Assembly: GCF_019400745.1 (NCBI RefSeq)
Contig: NZ_WJIB01000001.1
Coordinates: 248,001-312,000 of the forward strand
Source: Cohnella sp. CFH 77786
Lineage (GTDB): Bacteria > Bacillota > Bacilli > Paenibacillales > Paenibacillaceae
Direction of reading: 5' to 3'
Length of the DNA stretch: 64,000 bases
The translations under genes and the position numbers were made by a program. Positions 24,802-33,803 of the stretch are shown here, piece by piece (the stretch's first letter is position 1; every line of letters starts with the position of its first letter). The notes under the pieces are model-generated. The model saw only the letters and a list, made by a program, of their open reading frames with translations, searched no databases and was not told where the DNA came from.

Positions 24802-24876
24802 CGGCATTCTCCATCCCCGGGCGTTTCCCGAAGGAAACGCTCGCCGTAAGCTTACGCTGAGGGACGGCGAATGCCG
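24802..24876 (-). ncRNA. Candidate three-way-junction RNA in the lipoprotein leader
   Basis: Three helices enclose a compact junction: P1 24802-24809 with 24869-24876 (8 bp); P2 24821-24828 with 24833-24840 (8 bp); P3 24843-24847 with 24864-24868 (5 bp). Read as minus-strand RNA, P2 is capped by C-UUCG-G, the extra-stable tetraloop. On the plus strand the loop would be CGAA, so the minus strand is the likely RNA. It lies in the 150-nt gap between the GGDEF stop and the lipoprotein start. No match to riboswitch consensus sequences I know. Confidence 0.45.
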
Positions 24877-24926
24877 CTTCTGCTTATTCCGGTAGGCTTC
24901 CCCATTTCGTTCGGAACATGCGGGCT

Positions 24927-26900
24927 TCAGCCGATCTCGACCCGATTGCGCCCAAGGTGTTTGGCCTCGTATAACGCCATGTCCGCTCTGTAGAACAATG
25001 ATTCCACGCTGATCCTCTCGTCCGTGGAACGCCACTCCGACATCCCGCAGGAGATCGTCACTTGGGGATGGGTTTCGTTCTCGACGCGCCGGCGAATCCG
25101 CTCCGCTACCTTGCCGGTAATATCGTAGCCGACCTCCGGAAGATAAATCGCAAGCTCTTCGCCTCCCCAGCGGGCGGCAATATCCCCGTCCCGGATGGAG
25201 CTGCGGATGATCTGGCTCACCTGCCTCAGAATCTCGTCCCCAACCTGGTGGCCGAACGTGTCGTTCACCCGTTTGAAATGATCGATATCGCATAGAATCA
25301 GCGAGCCGGAAGCGTCCCTCTTCTGCCTGCGCAAAATGCGTTCATTTAAATAGTGGCGCGCGAAAAGGCCCGTCAAATTGTCGGTGATCACCATCCGGCG
25401 CACTTCGGCGTGCAGGGTGGCGTTGGAAACGGCGAGTCCCAGATGGGCCGACAATACTTGCAGCAATTTGTAGTTGTCGTAAGAAAAATGGTTCGGTTCG
25501 CGGTGGCTGATCATCACGGCGCCGATCACGTCTCCGTTCAGGACGAGCGGCGCGGCCAGCAGCGATCTGGAATCCGTTACGCCCATCATCTTGGAAGGCA
25601 CGGGCGCTGCCTGCGAATAGTCCGACAGGATGATCGGCTCCTTCGAATTCCACATGACGCCGACGAACCCGTAATCGATGGCGAACGATTCTCCGATCAT
25701 CTCCGGTACGTTGGACGTCATGGCCACGAATTCGCTTTTGTCCGGATTCACTTGCAGGATGCAGCAGAAATCCGCGCGGAAGATGCGAAGCAGCTCCGAC
25801 GAGGCGAACTGGAACGTATCGGAAAGCTTCAGACTGCTGTTGAGCCGCTGGGACAGATCGTTGATCAGCCGGAGCTCCCCGACGAGAACATTCGCCTGTT
25901 CGTGAAGCTTCGCTTTCTCGAAGGCGGCGCCGGCCGATCCGGCCAGCGTGGTGAGAAACCGGAGGTCCGGCTCGTCAAGGTCGGATTGCGGGATGTCCAG
26001 GCGAAGCACGCCGTATACGCCCTGCTTCCCCGAGAGAGGGACGGCCAGCCGGCGGAAGCCGTTCAGCCGCTGGTCGCGCACGACTCCGTCGAGAAAAGCT
26101 TGCCTGCACAGATCCATCTCGTTCTCGTGGAACGCGAGCGGTTTGACCCTCTCATTCATGCTGCTGTAATCCTGGGAGAGAAACAGGTCGATCTTGCAGT
26201 TCGGATACAGCTTGTCCAGACTGGCGAGCAGCTCGGACAGAATCTGCTCGACCTCCGAATGGTCGTTCAGCCTGCGGAGCACCTCAAACAGGGTATCGCG
26301 CCGCTTCTCTTCCTTATGGACCAGCTTCTGTTCCCTGAGGAGGCCGGAGGCGAACATCTGCTCGAAGCGGCGGTATAGACAATTGCGATAATGAAGGGCT
26401 GCCGCTTGGAGAAGCTTCAGGTCCCCCGCTTGGGCGGAGCCGCCGGGAAGAAGGCAAGCCAATACGGCGCACGCCATGCCGGTCGTGCGGGCGAAAACGG
26501 GAACGGCGAGGGCATCCCATGTGCGCAAGAATATGGACTCCCGTTCGTCCGCCCGCGACAGTGCCGGGCGGCAAGTGTCAAGCGCGGTCCGGACCGCCGA
26601 CGGCACGGGATGGTCGGCCACGCCGGAGCGGGGAAGAAAACCGCCGTCTTCCAGACCGCTTCGCATGGCCACGCAGCTTCCGTCTGCATGGTAGACCATG
26701 AACAATCCGGCGAGCCAAGGAAATCCGTCCGCCTTCTCGAACCAATCGACGAAGCTTCCTTGGAGCAGCTCGTGCAAATAGGGCAAGTCCGCTTCGGTGA
26801 AATCCTGATTCCGCAGCCATGGAGGAAGCAGCTGAAGGCTTCGGGGCATGGGCGTATCGAATGTTCCTGGAGAGCGCGAAGTTTGCCCTTGATCCGCCAT
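24927..26900 (-). CDS. GAF-GGDEF diguanylate cyclase
   Basis: A 657-residue soluble signalling protein. The N-terminal 170 residues form an input region, followed by a first GAF-like domain (~200-340), a second GAF domain (~350-480; FCCILQVNPDKSEFVAM) and a C-terminal GGDEF domain. The active-site signature is WGGEELAIYLPE, with DIDHFKRVNDTFGHQVGDE upstream, so catalytic c-di-GMP synthesis is expected. The RxxD inhibitory-site position preceding it reads SSIRDGDIAA, which is not a clear I-site. I chose the ATG at 26898-26900 with GGAGGTGA 8 nt upstream; other ATGs 6 and 3 codons earlier lack a site. Confidence 0.9.
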   Translation of the reverse strand: MADQGQTSRSPGTFDTPMPRSLQLLPPWLRNQDFTEADLPYLHELLQGSFVDWFEKADGFPWLAGLFMVYHADGSCVAMRSGLEDGGFLPRSGVADHPVPSAVRTALDTCRPALSRADERESIFLRTWDALAVPVFARTTGMACAVLACLLPGGSAQAGDLKLLQAAALHYRNCLYRRFEQMFASGLLREQKLVHKEEKRRDTLFEVLRRLNDHSEVEQILSELLASLDKLYPNCKIDLFLSQDYSSMNERVKPLAFHENEMDLCRQAFLDGVVRDQRLNGFRRLAVPLSGKQGVYGVLRLDIPQSDLDEPDLRFLTTLAGSAGAAFEKAKLHEQANVLVGELRLINDLSQRLNSSLKLSDTFQFASSELLRIFRADFCCILQVNPDKSEFVAMTSNVPEMIGESFAIDYGFVGVMWNSKEPIILSDYSQAAPVPSKMMGVTDSRSLLAAPLVLNGDVIGAVMISHREPNHFSYDNYKLLQVLSAHLGLAVSNATLHAEVRRMVITDNLTGLFARHYLNERILRRQKRDASGSLILCDIDHFKRVNDTFGHQVGDEILRQVSQIIRSSIRDGDIAARWGGEELAIYLPEVGYDITGKVAERIRRRVENETHPQVTISCGMSEWRSTDERISVESLFYRADMALYEAKHLGRNRVEIG

Positions 26901-27054
26901 CACCCTCATCACCTCCATGACCTGATTACCATACTTTTCACTATACAATGAAAGCGTGAACTTTGCACTAGGTTCGTCAAGCAGAAATTTAGGTCTTTAT
27001 CCTTAAATTCCCGGTTGATACCCGAGTAAACTTCCCGATTCCGGCAACTTATCC

Positions 27055-27082
27055 TTGACAACAGGAATCAGGTTCTTATAAT
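27055..27082 (+). promoter_or_regulatory. rpsD promoter
   Basis: Consensus TTGACA (27055-27060), 16-bp spacer, consensus TATAAT (27077-27082). Confidence 0.85.
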
Positions 27083-27088
27083 ATAACT

Positions 27089-27254
27089 TGTTGAATATTG
27101 GGCTCAACTTGTGTCACCCTCACGGGTTTCCCACCGTCGGGCAGCGGCTGAACTCCCCGGCGGGGACCGAATCGAATCGGTTGCGGCGAAATCCGGCACT
27201 TGCCAAACCCTATTTTTCAAAAAATCCCCTTTTGGAAAAAGGAGTCTGCATACC
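27089..27254 (+). promoter_or_regulatory. rpsD 5' leader
   Basis: About 165 nt of untranslated leader with GC-rich, foldable segments (CCACCGTCGGGCAGCGG; CCCCGGCGGGG at 27156-27166). In Bacilli S4 represses its own synthesis through its leader; that this leader does the same is an inference from position and length. No terminator-like T-run was found before the ATG. Confidence 0.4.
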
Positions 27255-27854
27255 ATGTCCCGCTATACTGGTCCCAAGTTTAAATTGAGCCGCCGTCTCG
27301 GCATTTCCCTCAGCGGCACCGGCAAAGAACTGAAACGTCCGTTCCCTCCGGGGCAGCACGGCGCGGGCCAACGCCGCAAAATCAGCGGCTACGGCATTCA
27401 GCTTCAAGAGAAACAGAAGCTTCGCCACATGTACGGCCTGAACGAGAAGCAATTCCGCAACCTGTTCGACCGCGCGACCAAACTCAAAGGCATCGCCGGC
27501 GAGAACTTCATGTTCCTGCTCGAAAGCCGTCTGGACAACCTGGTTTACCGTCTCGGCTGGGCGAACACCCGCTACGGCGCGCGCCAGCTCGTCTCCCACG
27601 GCCACGTGACCGTCAACGGCAAGAAAGTAGACATCGCGTCCTACACGGTCCAACCGGGTGACGTGATCGGCCTGCGCGAGCGCAGCCGCGCTTTGAAATC
27701 GATCAAAGAAGCGAGCGAAGCCCGCCATCACCTGCCGGCTTACCTCGATTACAACGCGAACGCGATGGAAGGCAAGTACGTCCGCCTTCCGAGCCGTGAT
27801 GAGCTGTCCCAAGACATCGACGAGAAACAGATCGTCGAGTTCTACTCCCGTTAA
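27255..27854 (+). CDS. rpsD: 30S ribosomal protein S4
   Basis: A 199-residue primary 16S rRNA-binding protein of the 30S body. It begins [16 protein letters not shown], the Bacillales type, and contains the S4 RNA-binding domain ([37 protein letters not shown]). No zinc Cys cluster is present. As in Bacilli the gene stands alone and not in the alpha operon. GGAGT lies 9 nt before the ATG, and a strong terminator follows. Confidence 0.98.
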   Translation: MSRYTGPKFKLSRRLGISLSGTGKELKRPFPPGQHGAGQRRKISGYGIQLQEKQKLRHMYGLNEKQFRNLFDRATKLKGIAGENFMFLLESRLDNLVYRLGWANTRYGARQLVSHGHVTVNGKKVDIASYTVQPGDVIGLRERSRALKSIKEASEARHHLPAYLDYNANAMEGKYVRLPSRDELSQDIDEKQIVEFYSR

Positions 27855-27870
27855 TGATTTCCCGAATCAA

Positions 27871-27900
27871 GCACCGCCTTCATGGCGGTGCTTTTTTTTG
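27871..27900 (+). terminator. rpsD terminator
   Basis: GCACCGCC-TTCAT-GGCGGTGC followed by eight T. Confidence 0.95.
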
Positions 27901-27955
27901 CGGATTCGCCCGGTCTCCGAATCGCGTTTCGGACGCAGCGAGCCGATTTCTACTC

Positions 27956-27984
27956 TTGACAATGATAATGAGAATTAATATCAT
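27956..27984 (+). promoter_or_regulatory. Fur-controlled promoter of the DUF1450 gene
   Basis: TTGACA (27956-27961), 17-bp spacer, TATCAT (27979-27984). The spacer and -10 are covered by a Fur-box-like dyad, TGATAATGAGAATTAATATCA (split here as TGATAAT-GAGAATTA-ATATCA), close to the Bacillus 7-1-7 consensus. Iron-loaded Fur would block this promoter. Confidence 0.75.
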
Positions 27985-28022
27985 TTATTCTGAAGGAATG
28001 TGCGGAAAGGCGGCTGCGCTGC

Positions 28023-28247
28023 ATGGGGAAAATCAAGTATTGCTGCAAGAACCTCAAACGCGGTTCGAAATCGGTCTATAAGACGCTTAAATCGGAGTTT
28101 CCGGATCTCAAGCAGAAGAAGAAAGACTGCCTCGGCAATTGCAGGTTATGCTCGAAACAATGCATGGTCATGATCGGCAAGACCGAGGTTCTGGTCGCCC
28201 CTTCGCCCGACAAGCTGTATGAGAAATTGAAGATTCGGATCGGATAA
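28023..28247 (+). CDS. DUF1450 (YuzB-like) small Cys-rich protein
   Basis: A 74-residue basic protein with Cys in CCKNL at the N-terminus and CLGNCRLCSKQC in the middle, followed by the family end APSPDKLYEKLKIRI. The Cys spacing resembles thioredoxin-like iron-sulphur ferredoxin-type folds reported for relatives; binding of a cluster or metal is inference. The Fur box in its promoter indicates induction under iron limitation. The start ATG has AAAGGCGG about 10 nt upstream. The next gene is ferritin. Confidence 0.8.
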   Translation: MGKIKYCCKNLKRGSKSVYKTLKSEFPDLKQKKKDCLGNCRLCSKQCMVMIGKTEVLVAPSPDKLYEKLKIRIG

Positions 28248-28271
28248 TAGGATATTTTTTCTTTTTGGTGG

Positions 28272-28319
28272 TATAATTGAATGCAGTCCTGCATCCCCCT
28301 GACATGCATGCAGGGGGAT
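28272..28319 (+). promoter_or_regulatory. Ferritin -10 and leader hairpins
   Basis: TATAAT at 28272-28277 has no good -35. The leader holds two overlapping stems that cannot form together: CCTGCAT (28288-28294) with ATGCAGG (28308-28314), and ATCCCCCTG (28293-28301) with CAGGGGGAT (28311-28319), the latter followed by ATTTTA. It is 30 nt before the ferritin ATG. Confidence 0.5.
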
Positions 28320-28349
28320 ATTTTACGATCGAAAGGTGCGTGAACGGCC

Positions 28350-28859
28350 ATGTTGAAAGAGGAATTGACGGAAGCGTTAAACGATCAAATGAACTATGAA
28401 TTTTATTCGGCGCATGTTTATATGGCCATCGCCGCCTATTGCTCGGCCGAAAGCCTGGACGGGTTCGCCAACTTTTTCATCGTCCAAGCCGAGGAAGAAC
28501 GGTTTCATGCCATGAAGCTCTACAAGTACTTGAACGACCGCGGCAAGCGGGCGACCTTGTCGGGCTTCGCCGCTCCGCAGAACGAGTACGATTCGATGCT
28601 GGACGCCTTCGAGCATGCGTTCGCGCACGAGCAGGAAGTGACGCGGCGCATCTACCATCTGTCCGATCTGGCCATGAACGACCGGGAGCATGCGACCATC
28701 CAATTCCTGAAATGGTTCATTGACGAACAAGTCGAGGAAGAAGCGATGTTCGACTCCATCATTCATAAGCTCAAGCGAATCGATAAGGACAGCAACGCCT
28801 TCTTCATGATGGACGCCGAATTCGCGCAGCGCACGTTTACGCCGCCTGCGGCCGAGTGA
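28350..28859 (+). CDS. Non-haem ferritin
   Basis: A 169-residue four-helix ferritin subunit that stores iron in a 24-mer shell. Ferroxidase ligands are in place: LNDQMNYEFYSAHVY with Glu near residue 17, EEERFHAMKLYKYL with Glu-x2-His near residue 50, and EHAFAHEQEVTRRIY plus FIDEQVEEEAMF for the third helix and fourth-helix residues. No haem Met pattern of bacterioferritin. Its position behind the Fur-regulated DUF1450 gene makes an iron-handling pair with opposite expected regulation. Its own -10 and leader hairpin lie between. Confidence 0.95.
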   Translation: MLKEELTEALNDQMNYEFYSAHVYMAIAAYCSAESLDGFANFFIVQAEEERFHAMKLYKYLNDRGKRATLSGFAAPQNEYDSMLDAFEHAFAHEQEVTRRIYHLSDLAMNDREHATIQFLKWFIDEQVEEEAMFDSIIHKLKRIDKDSNAFFMMDAEFAQRTFTPPAAE

Positions 28860-28914
28860 AGCGCAAAACCCAATCGACCCGAAAGCTTGCCGGCGGTTGG
28901 ATCGCCGGAAGTCG

Positions 28915-28956
28915 CAAAACCGCCATCGCTCCTTCGAAGGAGCGATGGCGGTTTTG
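28915..28956. terminator. Bidirectional terminator, ferritin and tyrS
   Basis: AAAACCGCCATCGCTCC-TTCGAA-GGAGCGATGGCGGTTTT between convergent genes. A smaller CCGGCG/CGCCGG hairpin precedes it. Confidence 0.93.
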
Positions 28957-28970
28957 TCATCGGATCGTTC

Positions 28971-30260
28971 TCACCTGAACGTAACGCCGGCGTAATTCTT
29001 CTTGCCCCGCCGCAAAATCACGTATTTGCCGAACAGCCTCTGATCGCGTCCGATAACGGTTTCGATGCCGGACTGCTTATGGCCGTTCACGTACACCGCC
29101 CCGCTTTCGATGTCTTGACGCGCTTGCCGCTTGGACGGCGCCAAGCCCGACGCGACGAGCAAATCGATGAGCGGCGCTTCGTCCGCTTCCCCGATCTCCG
29201 CGCTGGCCATGTCCTGCATCGCTTCGATCAGCTCTTCCTCTCCCAGCTGCGATACATCACCGGAGAACAGGGACAACGTCACCTTCTCCGCGGTGTCAAC
29301 CGCCCCTTGCCCGTGCACGATGCGCGTCACTTCGCGCGCCAGCGTCTTCTGGGCGACTCGTTGTTCCGGATTCGTCCGGAGTTCTTCCTCCAGCGCCTCG
29401 ATTTCTGTCCGGTTCAAGAACGTGAAGTATTTCAGGAAGCGGATGACGTCGGCGTCGTCCGTGTTGATCCAGAACTGGTAAAACTGGTAGGCGGTCGTTT
29501 TGTTGCGGTCGAGCCATATGGCGCCCGACTCGGACTTGCCGAACTTTTTGCCGTCGCTCTTGGTGACGAGCGGCATCGTCATGCCGTAGGCGTCGCCCCC
29601 GCCCATTTTGCCGATCAGATCGAGGCCTGCCGTAATATTGCCCCACTGGTCGCTGCCCCCGATCTGGAGGGAGCAGCCATGATCGGCATGCAGCTTGCGG
29701 TAATCGTAGGCTTGCATGATCATGTAACTGAACTCCGTGAAAGAAATGCCTTGCGCGAGCCGGGAATCGACGGAGTCTTTGGCCAGCATGTAATTGACCG
29801 TAAAATGCTTGCCCACGTCCCGCAGGAACGAGATCAGGTCAAGTTGCCCGAGCCAATCGTAGTTGCTCACCAGCTTGGCCGCGTTCGGCCGGGCTTCGAA
29901 GTCCAGGAAACGGGACAACTGGTTTTTCAGCCGGTTGGACCACGCAGCGACGGTATCCGGACCGTTCAGGGTCCGTTCGGTCGAACGGCCGCTGGGGTCG
30001 CCGATGAGACCGGTACCTCCCCCGACGAGCGCAATCGGGACATGGCCGGCCAACTGGAAGCGGCGCAGGGTCAAAATCGCGAGCAAGTTGCCGATATGCA
30101 GGCTGTCGGCCGTCGGATCGAAGCCGCAGTACAGCACGACACGTTCTTCGTTCAGCTTTTTGCTCAAATGGTCCCGGTTCGTGACCTGGTACACCAATCC
30201 CCGGTATTCCAGATCGTCCAGCACATCCTGCGGGGAAACGTTCGTAGAAGCTGTCGTCAT
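28971..30260 (-). CDS. tyrS: Tyrosyl-tRNA synthetase
   Basis: Class I aminoacyl-tRNA synthetase of 429 residues. The HIGH-type motif reads SLHIGNLLAI near residue 57, the tyrosine pocket YMIMQAYDY, then QIGGSDQWGNI, and the KMSKS-type motif KFGKSE near residue 238. An S4-like C-terminal domain follows (SKRQARQDIESGAVYVNG). The ATG at 30258-30260 was chosen with GAGGTG 6 nt upstream; GTG and ATG codons just before overlap that site. Expression is controlled by the T-box leader directly upstream. Confidence 0.97.
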   Translation of the reverse strand: MTTASTNVSPQDVLDDLEYRGLVYQVTNRDHLSKKLNEERVVLYCGFDPTADSLHIGNLLAILTLRRFQLAGHVPIALVGGGTGLIGDPSGRSTERTLNGPDTVAAWSNRLKNQLSRFLDFEARPNAAKLVSNYDWLGQLDLISFLRDVGKHFTVNYMLAKDSVDSRLAQGISFTEFSYMIMQAYDYRKLHADHGCSLQIGGSDQWGNITAGLDLIGKMGGGDAYGMTMPLVTKSDGKKFGKSESGAIWLDRNKTTAYQFYQFWINTDDADVIRFLKYFTFLNRTEIEALEEELRTNPEQRVAQKTLAREVTRIVHGQGAVDTAEKVTLSLFSGDVSQLGEEELIEAMQDMASAEIGEADEAPLIDLLVASGLAPSKRQARQDIESGAVYVNGHKQSGIETVIGRDQRLFGKYVILRRGKKNYAGVTFR

Positions 30261-30301
30261 TTTCATCACCTCAGTCGGATTTTGGAGCTGCAGTCGATAA
30301 A

Positions 30302-30565
30302 ATAAAAACGCCCCTGCCGAAGCAGGGACGAATCATCGCGGTACCACCCTTGGTTGAGCGCGCGGCGAGTCGCCGCACGTTCCACTCGAATCGGATATCG
30401 GCCGACCGCCGTCTTCTCCTTCCGCCGAAGGCGGTTTCGGACGAAGAAGCTCCGGGACGTAATTCGCGTCCGTTCCCGCACCGGCTTGCACCAACCGCCG
30501 GCTCTCTGGAACGTGGATTCCGAACGCTACTGGGTTCCCTTCATCGCTAGCACTCCAATATGTTG
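30302..30565 (-). promoter_or_regulatory. Tyrosine-specific T-box leader
   Basis: On the minus strand: Stem I features AGTAG and GAGAG, an apical GGTTGGTG segment, a specifier loop GAATTACGTCCC with the UAC Tyr codon at 30459-30461, the T-box sequence GGGTGGTACCGCG at 30337-30349, and an intrinsic terminator at 30302-30330 (GTCCCTGC-TTCG-GCAGGGGC then T-rich). Uncharged tRNA-Tyr would pair with the specifier and the T-box to allow read-through into tyrS. Confidence 0.95.
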
Positions 30566-30571
30566 ATACAC

Positions 30572-30600
30572 TTTATATCATTTTCGGATTCCTTTGTCAA
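30572..30600 (-). promoter_or_regulatory. tyrS promoter
   Basis: Minus-strand TTGACA (30595-30600), 17-bp spacer, TATAAA (30572-30577). Confidence 0.85.
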
Positions 30601-30683
30601 CAAGCGACGGTTTCAACCCGCGAGAAGTCAATGGCAGCCAAAATGTGCTATAATTATTCCGATTGTTTGAAGGAGGCGTCATC

Positions 30684-33600
30684 ATGGATCAATCGAAACA
30701 ACACCCGCGAAAGCCTTCCCCCCGAAATCGCAAAGGCCGGGGCTGGATCACCGCAGGCAAAATCGCCGGCTTCACCGTCCTGTGGCTCGTGCTGTTCGGG
30801 GTGCTCGCCGGACTGACGGCCGCCGGCGCCGTCGCGGGGTACGTGGCTTCCCTTGTCAAAGACGATCCCGTGCGCAGCCAGAAATTGATCGAGCAGAAAA
30901 TCGCCGAGAACGCCCAGACCGGATTCGTGTACTTCCGCGACGGCTCCCTGATCGGCCAGCTTCGCAGCGAGGAAGACCGACGCCCGATCACATACGACGA
31001 GATTCCCCAGCACATCATCGACGCCGTCATCTCGATCGAGGACAAAAATTTTTTCCAGCACATCGGCATCGATACGAACGGACTGCTCAGGGCCGTCAAG
31101 CAACAGCTGCTGAACGAAAGCGTCCAGACGGGCGGCAGCACGATTACCCAGCAAGTCGCCCGGCGCGTATTCCTGAGCCTCGACCAGACGCAAAGCCGGA
31201 AAGCCAAAGAGATTTTCCTGTCTCTCCGGCTGGAGCGGTACTTGAGCAAACCGGAAATCATCACGGCTTATTTGAACAAAATCCCTTACGGCAACGGCTC
31301 GTCCGGCTATCAGTTGGTCGGAATCAAAGCCGCGGCCAAGGGCATCTTCGGCGTCGACGACCTGAACAAGCTGAACATCGCCCAGGCGGCTTACCTGGCC
31401 GGCGTGCCGCAGCTTCCCTCCCTCTATTCGATTTTCACCAGCAAAGGCGAGTTCAAGGAAGAGAGCTTCAAACGAGCCATGGATCGGCAGAGGCTGGTGC
31501 TCCGGCGCATGCTGGAGGAGAACAAAATCACGCAAGCCCAGTACCAGGAAGCGCTCGCGTTCGATATTTACGGCTCGTTGGCCAAGCCGGTCGAGAAAGC
31601 CTACAACACGTATCCTTACTTGATGCTGGAAGTGGAGCGCCAGGCTTCGGAATTGCTCGTGCTGGCGCAAAACCCGAATTTGACCCGCGAAGACCTGAAG
31701 AAAAAAGAAAACGCCACCCTGATCGAGGACGCGCGCCAGCAGCTTCTGCGGGGCGGATACAAAATCAACACGACCATCGACAAGAAAGTTTACGATCTCA
31801 TGCACGACATCGCAGAAAATCCAAAGAACTTCTCGCCCGACAACAAAGTCAAGGGCGTGGAGCAGACCGCTGCGGTGCTGCTGGACCACAAAACCGGCGC
31901 GATTCTCGGCATGATCGAAGGCCGCGATTTCCACCTGGAGCAAATGAACTTCGCCACCCAGATGACGCGGCAGCCGGGATCGGCCATGAAGCCGATCGCG
32001 GCCTATTTGCCGGCGCTCGACAAAGGGCTTATCCAACCCGCAAGCGTCCTGGACGACTCGCCGATCATCCTGGACAACGGCGGAAGCTCCAAACATATCC
32101 CGAAGAACGTCAATAACAAATACGCCGGGCTCGTTACGGCGCGGTACGCGCTCAATCATTCCCTGAACTTGCCCGCGCTCAAGATATTCCTGAACATGGT
32201 GACGATACCGGAAGCTTGGAAGTTCGCCAAATCGATGGGCATCACCACGCTCACGGAGGACGATAACCATGCCCAGACAGGCGTTATCGGAGGACTGAAG
32301 TACGGTGTCTCCGTCGAGGAATTGACGAATGCGTACGGAACCATCGCCAACAAAGGCGTATTCAACGACGCTTACTTGATCCAGTCGATCACGACCATAG
32401 ACGGACAGCCGGTCTACGAGCACAAAGCGGAACCGAAGCGGATCGTATCGGAGCAGTCGGCCTACCTGATGACCGACATGCTCTCGACCGTCATCACGAA
32501 CGGCAGCGCGACGTTGGTGAAATCCAAGTTCGACAAATTCGGCAAAATTGCGATCGCAGGCAAAACGGGTACGACGCAAAACTGGGGAGACGTATGGTTC
32601 GAGGGGTATACCCCGGACATTACGCTCGGCGTATGGGCCGGCTACGAGAAGCAAATTTACGAACTGTCCCCGGACGGCAGGAACCGCGCCAAGCTGATTT
32701 GGAGCCAGATCATGAACGCCGTCACGGACGCCAAGCCCGAATTGTTCAAGACCAAGAAGTTCGATAGGCCGGACGGAATCGTATCGATGACCGTCTCGAG
32801 TGTCAGCGGCAAGCTGCCGACGGAGCTGACGAGATCGGCCGGGCGCCTCGTGACGGATTTGTTCAACCGGAAGTACATTCCGACCGAAGAAGACGATTCG
32901 CTCGTGAAGATGAAATACATTTCCTATGACGGCGTCAATTACGTTCCGCTTCCGGAAACGCCGGAAGACATGCTGCGCGAGGCCGTCATGGTGAAACGGG
33001 AAACCCCGATCGACGTGCTGATGGAACAGATCAAGGCCGTACTGGGCAAAGTCAAGTCCCCCAGGCCCCTGTCTTTCTACCTGCCGGCCGACGCGGCCGA
33101 GAGCGCGCCGGGCAAGACGGATCCGCGCGTCGACGACGGGAGTCCGCCGCCGGCTCCCGGGGAAGTGTCCGCCGAAACGGTGGGCACGAACGTGCAGATT
33201 TCGTTCGCGCCGGTGGCAGCCGAAGACGTTGCCGGCTACCGCCTGTACCGCTCTTCGGACGGAACCAACTTCGAGAAAGTGGAAAATTCGATCCTTGCCG
33301 GCGAACCGCCTACATTCGTCAACGTCGGAGCCGGCGGACAGGCGTACAGTTATTACGTCACCGCCGTCGATGTCGCCGGCAACGAATCGGCCCGCAGCGC
33401 GGTTGTCTCGACCGACGGTTCCGGTCCCGGAACGGACCCGAGTTTCCCGGATCCCGGCAACGGCATGGATCCCGGTTCGATCGATCCGGGCACCGTGATC
33501 GATCCGGGCAGCGGCAACGGCGAAAGCGCCGCCTCGGTGCCCTCCGCCCCGACCGGACTGAAAGCCGAAACGTCGGACATCGGCGTCACGCTCACCTGGC

Positions 33601-33803
33601 AGCAGAATCCGCCCGATGAAGGGGTCACGTCCTATCAAATCTGGTTCGCGGCGAACGAACGAGGCAAGTATCAGCTGCTGGGAACGTCGGATACGAACCG
33701 TTTCGAATTCGTTTCTCCGCTGAGCAACGGTTGGTACCGGGTGACGGCGGTCAATGGCAAAGGAGAGTCCCCGCCTTCCGCGACGGTCCAAGCCAAGTCG
33801 TAA
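30684..33803 (+). CDS. Class A penicillin-binding protein (PBP1A type) with two FN3 domains
   Basis: A bifunctional peptidoglycan synthase of 1039 residues. A cytoplasmic basic tail and one membrane helix (~25-58) lead to the GT51 glycosyltransferase domain (VISIEDKNFFQHIGID with the catalytic Glu; GGSTITQQVARRVF; ERYLSKPEIITAYLNKIPYG). The transpeptidase follows with RQPGSAMKP as SxxK, HSLNLPA as SxN-like, and KTGTT. Two fibronectin type III domains (~820-905 and ~950-1037) are joined by a linker of repeated PDPG/DPGS units. FN3 tails are common in Paenibacillaceae PBPs and probably bind wall material. AAGGAGG precedes the chosen ATG; TATAAT lies at 30649-30654. Confidence 0.95.
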   Translation: MDQSKQHPRKPSPRNRKGRGWITAGKIAGFTVLWLVLFGVLAGLTAAGAVAGYVASLVKDDPVRSQKLIEQKIAENAQTGFVYFRDGSLIGQLRSEEDRRPITYDEIPQHIIDAVISIEDKNFFQHIGIDTNGLLRAVKQQLLNESVQTGGSTITQQVARRVFLSLDQTQSRKAKEIFLSLRLERYLSKPEIITAYLNKIPYGNGSSGYQLVGIKAAAKGIFGVDDLNKLNIAQAAYLAGVPQLPSLYSIFTSKGEFKEESFKRAMDRQRLVLRRMLEENKITQAQYQEALAFDIYGSLAKPVEKAYNTYPYLMLEVERQASELLVLAQNPNLTREDLKKKENATLIEDARQQLLRGGYKINTTIDKKVYDLMHDIAENPKNFSPDNKVKGVEQTAAVLLDHKTGAILGMIEGRDFHLEQMNFATQMTRQPGSAMKPIAAYLPALDKGLIQPASVLDDSPIILDNGGSSKHIPKNVNNKYAGLVTARYALNHSLNLPALKIFLNMVTIPEAWKFAKSMGITTLTEDDNHAQTGVIGGLKYGVSVEELTNAYGTIANKGVFNDAYLIQSITTIDGQPVYEHKAEPKRIVSEQSAYLMTDMLSTVITNGSATLVKSKFDKFGKIAIAGKTGTTQNWGDVWFEGYTPDITLGVWAGYEKQIYELSPDGRNRAKLIWSQIMNAVTDAKPELFKTKKFDRPDGIVSMTVSSVSGKLPTELTRSAGRLVTDLFNRKYIPTEEDDSLVKMKYISYDGVNYVPLPETPEDMLREAVMVKRETPIDVLMEQIKAVLGKVKSPRPLSFYLPADAAESAPGKTDPRVDDGSPPPAPGEVSAETVGTNVQISFAPVAAEDVAGYRLYRSSDGTNFEKVENSILAGEPPTFVNVGAGGQAYSYYVTAVDVAGNESARSAVVSTDGSGPGTDPSFPDPGNGMDPGSIDPGTVIDPGSGNGESAASVPSAPTGLKAETSDIGVTLTWQQNPPDEGVTSYQIWFAANERGKYQLLGTSDTNRFEFVSPLSNGWYRVTAVNGKGESPPSATVQAKS

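Noticed and set aside
24802..24876. Known c-di-GMP (GEMM) riboswitch
   Set aside because: The three-stem layout is attractive beside a GGDEF gene, but conserved GEMM loop sequences and tetraloop receptor are absent.
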